23,161 nucleotides of DNA, from contig JAPLCR010000344.1 in the NCBI GenBank assembly GCA_026392135.1, positions 1-23,161 on the forward strand, given 5' to 3'. The translations under genes were made by a program, and so were the position numbers. Source of the DNA: Armatimonadota bacterium. GTDB lineage: Bacteria; Armatimonadota; Chthonomonadetes; Chthonomonadales; Chthonomonadaceae. Under the pieces are notes generated by a model that worked only from the letters and a program-made list of their open reading frames with translations, was not told the DNA's origin and searched no databases. Position 1 is the stretch's first letter; each line of letters opens with the position of its first letter. Shown here piece by piece: positions 17,097-23,161 of the stretch.

Positions 17097-17630
17097 CTAC
17101 TTTGTAGCAGGCGCGGTTGCGGGTGCGTGTTGGGCAGGAGCACCCTTCTTGGGCGGGTCGGCGGGGCGATACTTGGTTACGAGAAAACCGCCCAGAGCCG
17201 CGCAGAGCAGCCCCATAATGAACTGTGGCTTAACGGTGGCAAGTCCCCCCTGCGGCGGTTGCGCGGCAGTGGCGACTATCGCGTTTACAATCGGCGCTCC
17301 TGCGAACACGATGGACATAACGACAGGAGGCAAGCCGCCTTCACGGTAGGCGAGAATAACGCAGAAGGCTCCAATCGCGCCGACGATTCCGGCGACGAGC
17401 GACCACGACATACCTGCAACGGGCATATTCCAACTCGCGCCGCGAGCCACCAGAATTGCGAGAGGCGCAAGCACAGCAATAAGGAAGTAAGCCACTCCTA
17501 CTAAGAGGAAGGCTTTCAAGCCGCCATTCTGCTTATCGTGCATATTCTCATTGCCAAACTTTAGAAAAACGCCGTAGACTCCCCATGCGGCGACTGTCAT
17601 CAAGGCGTAAGTCAGCCAATTCATCTTCAT
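17097..17630 (-). CDS. EamA/DMT-type small integral membrane protein
   Basis: The 177-residue product has five predicted membrane helices (about 5-21, 39-61, 71-93, 101-117 and 137-150) and resembles a half-size drug/metabolite transporter domain. It shows 'AAWGVYGVFLKFGNE' at the start and 'AIGAFCVILAYREGGLPPVVM', 'FAGAPIVNAIVA' in the middle, the EamA-like signature. A Pro/Ala/Lys-rich cytoplasmic tail (RPADPPKKGAPAQHAPATAP) ends the protein. AAGGGA lies eight bases before the ATG chosen. It abuts the PaaK-like gene with no gap, suggesting transport or membrane function tied to that ligase; the substrate is unknown. Confidence 0.72.
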   Translation of the reverse strand: MKMNWLTYALMTVAAWGVYGVFLKFGNENMHDKQNGGLKAFLLVGVAYFLIAVLAPLAILVARGASWNMPVAGMSWSLVAGIVGAIGAFCVILAYREGGLPPVVMSIVFAGAPIVNAIVATAAQPPQGGLATVKPQFIMGLLCAALGGFLVTKYRPADPPKKGAPAQHAPATAPATK

Positions 17631-17651
17631 TCATCAATCCCTTCTGTACAG

Positions 17652-17695
17652 TATAACTTCGCCTAACCCCTCCTGCTCCCTCTCCCCAAAAGAGG
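17652..17695. repeat. Degenerate CCCTCTCCCCAAAA intergenic repeat, copy 1
   Basis: The stretch TATAACTTCGCCTAACCCC then CTCCCTCTCCCCAAAAGAGG resembles, in inverted orientation, the segment at 19750-19790 on the other side of the CotH gene. Shared pieces are TATAACT, ACCCCT and CTCTCCCCAAAA. Its core can form a small hairpin (CCTCT/AGAGG). It lies between the CotH stop and the EamA-type gene. Probably a dispersed intergenic repeat; with only two copies visible, weakly supported. Confidence 0.35.
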
Positions 17696-17716
17696 CTTGG
17701 TAACTCTCTCCATTTG

Positions 17717-19705
17717 TCATCGTATCTCAAACGAAAACTGCGTGCCGCGCACTGACAGGATGTAACGGTCTCCCTCAAACGTCAAGTTTTCAACGCGAAT
17801 GGTAGCCTTGTACTTCCCCGGAACCCAGCCGCCAGGAATCTTCCATTTGCGGATATCGGTTGTGACGGTTATGTTCTCTCCCGGCTTGATAGGATGCGCT
17901 TCGCTCTTCGCAAACCCGTTGGGCACCTCTAGTTTCGGATGTTGCGAGATCAATCTAGCCGGCTTGCCGTCTCGATAGACGTTTTCCAACACTATATGGG
18001 CGGTCTCTCCATTCCAAGAACTAGGCGCAAGGCTGTAGGCGGAGTAGTAGAGAACGCCATTCAAGCCATTGGCGATAGTGATAACAAGGGGAACCGGGCT
18101 CCCCTGCTTGACCAGCGTAGGTTCGACCTTGCCCGTGACCATAATAGGAATCAGATTGTCGCGTCGCTCTTCACCTTGACCGGGGGTATCACCCGCCAGC
18201 TTGAGAGCCTCAACGATAAGCTTCTCCGCCTCTTCTTGCCTACCCTGTTGAAGTAAGGTCCCGACCTGTTGCATCACTTTTTGAATTGGCGACACGTCCT
18301 TACCGTTCCGTTGCATCTGCTCAGCAAGCCGTTGAATTCGCTGAAGTTTTTCGACGATTGGCGGCTGTGGAGCGTGTGGACGGCGCACAGTCTCCGGTCG
18401 TTTCCCAGGGTTTTCCAACTGCTGACGCGCAGTGATATAGCGTTTGCGGATGAACTGCTTCATCGACACGATAATGTCATCGTAGTTTTGATCACCCGGA
18501 TTGGTAATACGTCGATGAGGAAAAGGATCTGCCAAGAGATCGGATTTTATCAGCTCATATCGGGCATCAAGTATCGCGCAGAGCCGTTCGGGTTCAAAGT
18601 ATCTATCGAGAATGATTCGCGCCATAGCGCGGTATCTTTGTAGCAAAACGGGGTCAGCGATAATGCGCTCCAGCAACGGGTTTGGAATTTCACCTACCAC
18701 GGGCCATGCGGCGTTCCAGTCATCTAGGACATGGATCTGTCCGAAGGCGATTTCGCAGAACCCTACGTCGAGATCCCACGGCAAATAACGCCAACTGTCT
18801 CTTTTTTCGTCGTGATACAGGTAGTAGTTGTGAGGCTGCCAGCCAGTCAGCTGGTCGAACGCGCCCGAAAACAACAGGACGGCAGTCGTGCGGAGGAAGT
18901 CATTCAGCTCCATTTTGGAATCGAGGTACGCCGCAAAGCCCTTCTCTGGCGACTGATTGATCCCCTTAATGAATTCAACTAGGCGATGCTGCCCCCTCTT
19001 TGCGGACTTGGTTGCTGGCTCGAAAGTACGCTCGTAAGCAGACGGATCGTCGCCAAGAAATTGAAGGTTTGCGCCGGGACCTCCTTCATCAACCTTGAAC
19101 AACAAGCCCTTCGCATCAGGAAGATGGTTTTCGATAAACGACTGATCAATTCGCTCAACATTCACATAGATGCCGTAGTACTTGTCGTTCAGAAAAAGCT
19201 TGGCGTAGTTACAACGATGCGTTTTGATGTTCAGGTCACGAAGAGTTTCGGTAATGATAGGTTCGCTGAAAACGCTGCCGAACTGGACACCGTTGTCTAG
19301 GGCAACCCGCCGAAGTCCGAGAAAACGCTGGTCGTGAGCGTACTCGTCGAATTTAATAAGGAAGCTCCGCTTGTGTTGTTGTAACGGCGCGGAAGAGCTA
19401 TTTCCTTTGAAGCGGATAGCCACGTTTTCAACAGAGATACCCCGCCACCGGAAGGATGCCCGCACATAGATTCGCTTGGGCAACGCCGCCAACATACGCC
19501 GCATATCCTCTTCGGCAACGTGCAAATAAATTGACTGGACTTGATCGACACGGTAGAAACTGTCGACTGTTGTATCAATGGGCTTTGCCGGTGCTACGTT
19601 CAAGTTCTGCGCCAGTGAGACCTGCTCCGCGCCAATCGCCAAGACAATCGCCATTATCGCGAATAGAAGCGGGACAACTCTCCTGTGAATGGTAAGCGTA
19701 GTCAT
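17717..19705 (-). CDS. Secreted CotH-kinase family protein
   Basis: CotH proteins have an atypical protein-kinase fold; the Bacillus member phosphorylates spore-coat proteins. The 662-residue product starts with a signal peptide (hydrophobic 11-25, cleavage around SLA-Q). Family motifs: 'IRFKGNSS' (98-104), 'KRSFLIKFDEY' (112-122), 'LFLNDKYYGIYVNVERID' (170-187), 'HNYYLYHDEKRDSWRYLPWDLDVGF' (292-316, with Asp311 and Asp313 as likely metal/catalytic residues). After about 420 comes a Gln/Glu-rich coiled-coil-like stretch (IVEKLQRIQRLAEQMQRNG to LIVEALKLAGD), then an Ig-like beta domain ('VPLVITIANGLNGVLYYSAYSL') to the end. GAAGGA precedes the ATG. It lies 80 bp behind the thioesterase gene on the same strand. 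Substrate unknown. Confidence 0.87.
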   Translation of the reverse strand: MTTLTIHRRVVPLLFAIMAIVLAIGAEQVSLAQNLNVAPAKPIDTTVDSFYRVDQVQSIYLHVAEEDMRRMLAALPKRIYVRASFRWRGISVENVAIRFKGNSSSAPLQQHKRSFLIKFDEYAHDQRFLGLRRVALDNGVQFGSVFSEPIITETLRDLNIKTHRCNYAKLFLNDKYYGIYVNVERIDQSFIENHLPDAKGLLFKVDEGGPGANLQFLGDDPSAYERTFEPATKSAKRGQHRLVEFIKGINQSPEKGFAAYLDSKMELNDFLRTTAVLLFSGAFDQLTGWQPHNYYLYHDEKRDSWRYLPWDLDVGFCEIAFGQIHVLDDWNAAWPVVGEIPNPLLERIIADPVLLQRYRAMARIILDRYFEPERLCAILDARYELIKSDLLADPFPHRRITNPGDQNYDDIIVSMKQFIRKRYITARQQLENPGKRPETVRRPHAPQPPIVEKLQRIQRLAEQMQRNGKDVSPIQKVMQQVGTLLQQGRQEEAEKLIVEALKLAGDTPGQGEERRDNLIPIMVTGKVEPTLVKQGSPVPLVITIANGLNGVLYYSAYSLAPSSWNGETAHIVLENVYRDGKPARLISQHPKLEVPNGFAKSEAHPIKPGENITVTTDIRKWKIPGGWVPGKYKATIRVENLTFEGDRYILSVRGTQFSFEIR

Positions 19706-19749
19706 GGATATGTCCTTCGTCTATGTCTATGAATGTGCGTTGTAAAATT

Positions 19750-19790
19750 CTCTCTCCGTTTTGGGGAGAGTTAGAGAAGGGGTAGTTATA
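19750..19790. repeat. Degenerate CCCTCTCCCCAAAA intergenic repeat, copy 2, doubling as terminator-like hairpin
   Basis: On the minus strand this reads TATAACTACCCCTTCTC then CTCTCCCCAAAACGGAGAG. It overlaps the thioesterase stop codon (19786). Its core CTCTCC/GGAGAG hairpin (19752-19770) is followed on the minus strand by AGAATTTTA, so it could terminate the DUF1501-thioesterase transcript before the CotH gene. It resembles 17652-17695 in inverted orientation. Confidence 0.4.
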
Positions 19791-20235
19791 TCTCCGTCTC
19801 TGTCGTCTCTGCGACCTCAATCTGACTAGCGATATAGGCGGGAATATCCGTCGCTTTCATCTTACCCGTCGTCTTATCCATAGAGACGCAGACCGCCGTC
19901 ATAGAGCCTTTCGCGGCGAGAGTAGGCGGCTCAGAAGCGATTTTCCAGATAAAAAAGTCGTAGGTGAGGGCGCGGCTACGCTTCTCGCGAATACGTAGCT
20001 CCACCTCCACCTCCTCTTCAAAGAGAAGCGGGGCTTTATAGTCGCACTCGACATGAACGCGGGGCCAGCCAATCTTTCGTTCGCCGTCCGGCATCACAAT
20101 AGAGCCGCCCAGTGAACGAAAGAAGGCGTGTTCCGTAACCTCCATGAGGCGAAAGGCGTTTGGAAAGTGCATTATCCCCGCCATATCTGTCATGGAGAAC
20201 TCAATGCGATGCTTCATGCGAAATTCAGAGGGCAT
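19786..20235 (-). CDS. Hot-dog fold acyl-CoA thioesterase (YbgC/4HBT family)
   Basis: The 149-residue product matches the 4-hydroxybenzoyl-CoA thioesterase/YbgC type of hot-dog enzyme, which hydrolyses acyl-CoA. The signature is near the N-terminus: 'IEFSMTDMAGIMHFPNAFRLMEVTEHAFF', with the catalytic-type Asp17 and His23. It is followed by the beta strands 'VECDYKAPLLFEEEVEVELRI' and 'RALTYDFFIWK'. Start is the ATG at 20235, three bases after the DUF1501 stop and in the same frame. A second ATG at 20217 (MKHRIEF) is also possible, since family members usually begin only a few residues before this motif. AAGGAG lies 15 bases before the first ATG, so translation probably depends on coupling to the DUF1501 gene. 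Confidence 0.8.
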   Translation of the reverse strand: MPSEFRMKHRIEFSMTDMAGIMHFPNAFRLMEVTEHAFFRSLGGSIVMPDGERKIGWPRVHVECDYKAPLLFEEEVEVELRIREKRSRALTYDFFIWKIASEPPTLAAKGSMTAVCVSMDKTTGKMKATDIPAYIASQIEVAETTETEI

Positions 20236-20238
20236 CGT

Positions 20239-21705
20239 CTACGCCAACAACTCCTTTATCACCTTACCATAAATGTCTGTGAGACGGAAATCACGTCCCG
20301 CGTAGCGATAGGTGAGTTTGGTGTGGTCGAAGCCGAGTATCTTCAGCAGTGTAGCATGAAGGTCATGGACATGAACGGGGTTCTGTTCGGCGCGGAAGCC
20401 AAAGTCGTCCGTCGCGCCATACGCCTGTCCGCCCTTCACGCCGCCGCCCGCAATCCACGTTGAAAAGCCGTGATGATTGTGGTCGCGCCCGTTTATCTTA
20501 CCGGCATTCGCGCCCGGAGTGGGCAGTTCGACGGTGGGGGTGCGCCCAAACTCGCCGCTTCCAATGATGAGCGTATCCTGAAACATTCCCCTCTGCTTGA
20601 GGTCGGTCATAAATGCCGATATGGCTTGGTCGCACTCAACCGCAAGTTTTTTGTGGTTCACTTCAATATCGTCGTGGTTGTCCCAAGGCTGCCCCGCGCC
20701 GTGATAGAGTTGGATGAAACGCACTCCGCGCTCTAGCAACCGTCGCGCAATAATACACTGTCGCGCATACACGCCCTTGCCGTACATCTCTCGGATACTC
20801 GACGGCTCTTTGTCTACATCAAAAGCGTCTGTCGCCTCTACTTGCATACGGGCGGCAAGCTCATACGACTGAATACGGGCTTCGAGTTGAGCGTCGTGTT
20901 GGTGCGTTGCGAGGTGTTGATGGTTCAGTTTTTGAAGCAGGTCAATCTGCTCTTTCTGCTCGTCCAAACCCTGAACGTTGTTTTTTATGTTCTCAATAAG
21001 CTTCTGCATATCGGTATGGCTTGGGTCGACATAAGTGCCCTGAAAGATACCCGGTAGAAAGCCTGACTGCCAGTTCTGGGTATCCTGAATGGGGTAGCCG
21101 TGCGGACACAGTGCCATAAATCCGGGTAGGTTCTGGTTTTCGCTTCCAAGCGCGTATGTCATCCATGAGCCAAACGCAGGGCGCACTAGCCGCCCATCGC
21201 CGCAGTTCATCAGCAGGAGAGAGATTTCATGGCTCGGCACATCGGCGTGCATAGAGCGTATAACGGCGATGTCGTCGATATGTTTGGAGATATTGTCAAA
21301 GAGGTCGCTGACCTCTACGCCCGACTGCCCTCGCTTTTTGAAGGTAAAGGGCGAACGGAAACAGGTTCCAGTTTTACGCTCTGTGGGCAGGTTGGCGTAG
21401 GGCAGGGGCTGCCCATGATACTTAGTAAGATTCGGCTTAGGATCCCACGAGTCGACATGGCTTATCCCGCCGTTAAAGAAGAAAAAGATAACGCGCTTCG
21501 CCTTGGCAGGAAGCGGCGGGGCTTTTACGGCAAGCGGGTTTAGGCTTCGCTCATTGCTTGCTGTTTTAGCTGTGTCGGCGTGCGCCTCTGCGGTCAGAAG
21601 ACTCGCTAGGCTGAGTCCTGCGAAACCGTTTCCCATACGCGAAAGAAGCTCCTTGCGCGATAGAGGCAGGTCTTTCAAATGCACTCTGTGGTCATATTCA
21701 GACAT
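20239..21705 (-). CDS. DUF1501 domain-containing secreted protein
   Basis: DUF1501 proteins are sulfatase/phosphatase-superfamily-like secreted proteins, common in Planctomycetota and Armatimonadota, usually encoded just after a DUF1553 (cytochrome/PSD1) gene. The 488-residue product has a twin-arginine-like leader (LSRKELLSRMGNGFAGLSLASLL, with RK instead of RR). Its core blocks are 'KRVIFFFFNGGISHVDSWDPKP', 'VIRSMHADVPSHE' and 'MYGKGVYARQCIIARRLLERGVRFIQLYHGAGQPWDNH'. It ends with 'DTLIIGSGEFGRTP' and 'GRDHNHHGFSTWIAGGGVKGGQAYGATDD'. A good ribosome site (GAGGAG, nine bases before ATG) fixes the start. The DUF1553 partner is absent: the next upstream gene is lipB, divergent. It is followed by the thioesterase with a 3-base gap. 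Confidence 0.9.
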   Translation of the reverse strand: MSEYDHRVHLKDLPLSRKELLSRMGNGFAGLSLASLLTAEAHADTAKTASNERSLNPLAVKAPPLPAKAKRVIFFFFNGGISHVDSWDPKPNLTKYHGQPLPYANLPTERKTGTCFRSPFTFKKRGQSGVEVSDLFDNISKHIDDIAVIRSMHADVPSHEISLLLMNCGDGRLVRPAFGSWMTYALGSENQNLPGFMALCPHGYPIQDTQNWQSGFLPGIFQGTYVDPSHTDMQKLIENIKNNVQGLDEQKEQIDLLQKLNHQHLATHQHDAQLEARIQSYELAARMQVEATDAFDVDKEPSSIREMYGKGVYARQCIIARRLLERGVRFIQLYHGAGQPWDNHDDIEVNHKKLAVECDQAISAFMTDLKQRGMFQDTLIIGSGEFGRTPTVELPTPGANAGKINGRDHNHHGFSTWIAGGGVKGGQAYGATDDFGFRAEQNPVHVHDLHATLLKILGFDHTKLTYRYAGRDFRLTDIYGKVIKELLA

Positions 21706-21752
21706 CGTTTTGTCTCCTCTGAGCGATAAATAGCGTCACCCCTTACAGTATA

Positions 21753-21785
21753 CTCTCTCGTCGTGCTAAAATGACGAGTAGAGAG
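21753..21785. repeat. Interrupted palindrome in the DUF1501/lipB divergent intergenic region
   Basis: CTCTCTCGTC (21753-21762) pairs with GACGAG-TA-GAGAG (21773-21785) apart from a two-base TA bulge. It lies between two divergent starts and next to TATACT on the minus strand (21747-21752), a possible -10 for the DUF1501 gene. No good -35 is seen. It could be an operator or a hairpin in a leader; role inferred. Confidence 0.3.
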
Positions 21786-21859
21786 CGTGAAAAGAGTGTA
21801 TCTTGACTATTTAGACACAAGTGTGAGCGCATTGTTGCAAGCAGTTGAGGAGGCGGGGT

Positions 21860-22543
21860 ATGGGAGAGATAATAAGCGTTCGTTGGATTGGCAAAATCGA
21901 TTATTATGAGGCGTGGAGCCTCCAGAAGGAGTTGGCGGAGGAGCGTCTGGCAGGTAAAACCCCGGACACGCTTCTTCTTCTCGAACACCCCCCTACCTTT
22001 ACGCTCGGGCGTTCGGCAAAAAAAGAGCATCTACTCTCCTCAGTAGAGGATTTAGAGCGCGAGGGCTTCGCCGTTGTGGAGACGGATAGGGGCGGCGACG
22101 TGACCTATCACGGAGAGGGGCAACTGGTGGGCTATCCCATTGTAAACCTCCGCGAAGCCCCCCATCACGCCGATATGCACCGCTACCTCCGCGACATTGA
22201 AGAGACCCTTATTAGAACGCTCGGCAAATTAGGCGTTGTCGGGGAGCGTTTTCCGGGCTATACGGGGGTGTGGGTGGACAGGGCGACCCCGAACCCGCGC
22301 AAAATCGCGGCGCTTGGCGTGAAGGCGAGCCGTTGGATAACGCTTCACGGCTTCGCGCTAAACGTCTGCCCTAACCTCGAACATTTCACGCGAATCACGC
22401 CGTGCGGGATACAGGACTATGGAGTGACCTCGTTGGAGTTAGTTACGGGGAGGGCGTGGAGCGTCGAAGCGATACTGCCTACTGTAGCGGAGTCGTTTCA
22501 AGAGGCGTTCGGATATACGAGTTTTGAGTGGAACGTGTCATAA
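21860..22543 (+). CDS. lipB: Lipoyl(octanoyl) transferase LipB
   Basis: LipB transfers octanoyl from acyl-carrier protein to the lipoyl domains of 2-oxoacid dehydrogenases and the glycine-cleavage H protein, the first step of de novo lipoate attachment in the cytoplasm. The 227-residue protein has 'HPPTFTLGRSAK', 'DRGGDVTYHGEGQLVGYPI' (77-94), 'RKIAALGVKASRWITLHGFALNV' (147-169, catalytic Lys148) and 'PCGIQDYGVTSL' (181-192, catalytic Cys182). The ATG at 21860 is preferred over an upstream in-frame TTG (21845): GAGGAGG sits six bases before the ATG and the family begins with this segment. lipA is not in the window. Confidence 0.95.
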   Translation: MGEIISVRWIGKIDYYEAWSLQKELAEERLAGKTPDTLLLLEHPPTFTLGRSAKKEHLLSSVEDLEREGFAVVETDRGGDVTYHGEGQLVGYPIVNLREAPHHADMHRYLRDIEETLIRTLGKLGVVGERFPGYTGVWVDRATPNPRKIAALGVKASRWITLHGFALNVCPNLEHFTRITPCGIQDYGVTSLELVTGRAWSVEAILPTVAESFQEAFGYTSFEWNVS

Positions 22544-22625
22544 TGAGGGAGTGTGCGACACTTTAGCGTTTGTGCGTCGTAACATTTCCTTAATCAGCGC
22601 TGTTAAGTCGTAAAATACAAAACAG

Positions 22626-22667
22626 TTGCAAAAAACTCCTTGTTTTTTTGCAAAGTGATGATATACT
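22626..22667 (+). promoter_or_regulatory. Promoter with perfect A/T palindrome before the small secreted protein
   Basis: TTGTTT (22640-22645) and TATACT (22662-22667) are 16 bases apart, a plausible sigma-70-type -35/-10 pair 71 bases before the ATG at 22738. A perfect 10-bp inverted repeat, TTGCAAAAAA (22626-22635) and TTTTTTGCAA (22644-22653), overlaps the -35. It could be a repressor site or a terminator of the upstream lipB transcript. Read by eye; not tested. Confidence 0.45.
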
Positions 22668-22737
22668 GTCTTCAGTGATGCAACCATCATGAAGTTCGTA
22701 CTGATGGCTTACTGATTCAAAGAGGAGTGAAGTTTAC

Positions 22738-23148
22738 ATGAGTTTCAAGACTGCTTTGAGAACGCTTTCGGTATTGAGCGTATTGTGCGGAATGTCCACG
22801 CTACCTGCTCACGCCGCTACCGCTAATGTCACCAATTTGGTGGCTACAAAAATTACCCCGCCGTTTGGTCCGGCATACAATAAGGTGACATACGCGTATG
22901 ACTGCTCTTGGTCTGGCGCTGGACGGGTCGGGGTTGCAAGGCTGGATTGGTATCAAATCAGCCTCTACTCGGCAAACCTGTTTATCAATAACTACTCGAC
23001 CTCCCCTGTTACTGTCTCTGGCACTACCAACGACCAGACAAGACCTGCGGGTTCGGGAAACTACTACTACTGCTCTATCACAGTACATGACACTGCGCCC
23101 CCTTTTACGGTCTATGCCTTTTCAAGTATGACCTACCCTGGACCGTAA
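22738..23148 (+). CDS. Small secreted protein of unknown function
   Basis: I do not recognise a family. The 136-residue product has a clear signal peptide (MSFKTALRTLSVLSVLCGMS, cleavage near AHA-A). The mature part of about 110 residues is rich in Ser/Thr/Tyr/Gly and predicted strand-like, with exactly two cysteines (YDCSW and YYYCSI) that could form a disulfide in an Ig-like or beta-sandwich fold. Composition: many aromatics, almost no Lys/Glu. GAGGAG lies before the ATG, and a promoter-like region with a palindrome precedes it. It has its own transcription unit downstream of lipB. A surface or extracellular role is inferred from the signal peptide only. Confidence 0.7.
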   Translation: MSFKTALRTLSVLSVLCGMSTLPAHAATANVTNLVATKITPPFGPAYNKVTYAYDCSWSGAGRVGVARLDWYQISLYSANLFINNYSTSPVTVSGTTNDQTRPAGSGNYYYCSITVHDTAPPFTVYAFSSMTYPGP

Positions 23149-23161
23149 CCTCCTCTCTAAA

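Noticed and set aside
22550..22562. AGTGT/ACACT hairpin after lipB as terminator
   Set aside because: Five-base stem with a 3-base loop and only TTT following; too short.

Overview
This is a chromosomal window of roughly 53-54% GC from a Gram-negative-type bacterium. The gene families point to a deep-branching, heterotrophic, envelope-rich lineage: a thioester alpha-2-macroglobulin, a DUF1501 protein, a CotH-kinase protein, a LolA/DUF2092-like periplasmic protein, a SpoIIM-family membrane protein, an FG-GAP/VCBS remnant and a mannonate dehydratase. Armatimonadota fits best, with Planctomycetota or a neighbouring phylum as alternatives. That placement is inference from gene content; there is no rRNA gene here. 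I saw no tRNA, rRNA or CRISPR array.

Layout. 1-2023 (minus strand): a secreted LolA-like protein and a SpoIIM-family membrane protein. 2024-2459: a decayed C-terminal FG-GAP/VCBS fragment with its hairpin terminator. 2460-7070 (plus): a large secreted alpha-2-macroglobulin with an intact GCFEQ thioester, interrupted by two frameshifts and closed by a strong terminator. 7260-9987 (plus): a DUF2809 membrane protein, then a two-gene sugar-acid unit (TIM-barrel isomerase/epimerase and mannonate dehydratase). 9998-10414 (minus): an IS200/RAYT-like Y1 transposase packed against the mannonate dehydratase stop. 10606-14487 (minus): an ABC ATPase translationally coupled to a MacB/FtsX-type permease that carries an internal, frame-changing deletion. 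14541-15723 (minus): a C5-cytosine DNA methyltransferase with circularly permuted motifs, split by an 88-bp MITE. 15798-17630 (minus): an EamA-type membrane protein abutting a PaaK-like acyl-CoA ligase. 17717-21705 (minus): DUF1501 protein, hot-dog thioesterase, CotH-like protein. 21860-22543 (plus): lipB. 22738-23148 (plus): a small secreted protein of unknown function.

The most interesting observation is the methyltransferase. Its motif order is IX-X-I-(II/III)-IV-VI-VIII, a circular permutation. It is interrupted between motifs III and IV by a precise insertion (15021-15108) with 11-bp perfect terminal inverted repeats and a 3-bp TAA/TTA target duplication. Removing the element and one TSD copy (91 bp) restores one 364-codon frame. 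The second notable item is a GspG (type II secretion pseudopilin)-like module inserted just before a glycine-rich bait-like loop in the alpha-2-macroglobulin. Four genes in the first 16 kb are broken (alpha-2-macroglobulin, VCBS protein, ABC permease, methyltransferase). The methyltransferase lesion is clearly biological; the homopolymer-type indels could equally be assembly errors.
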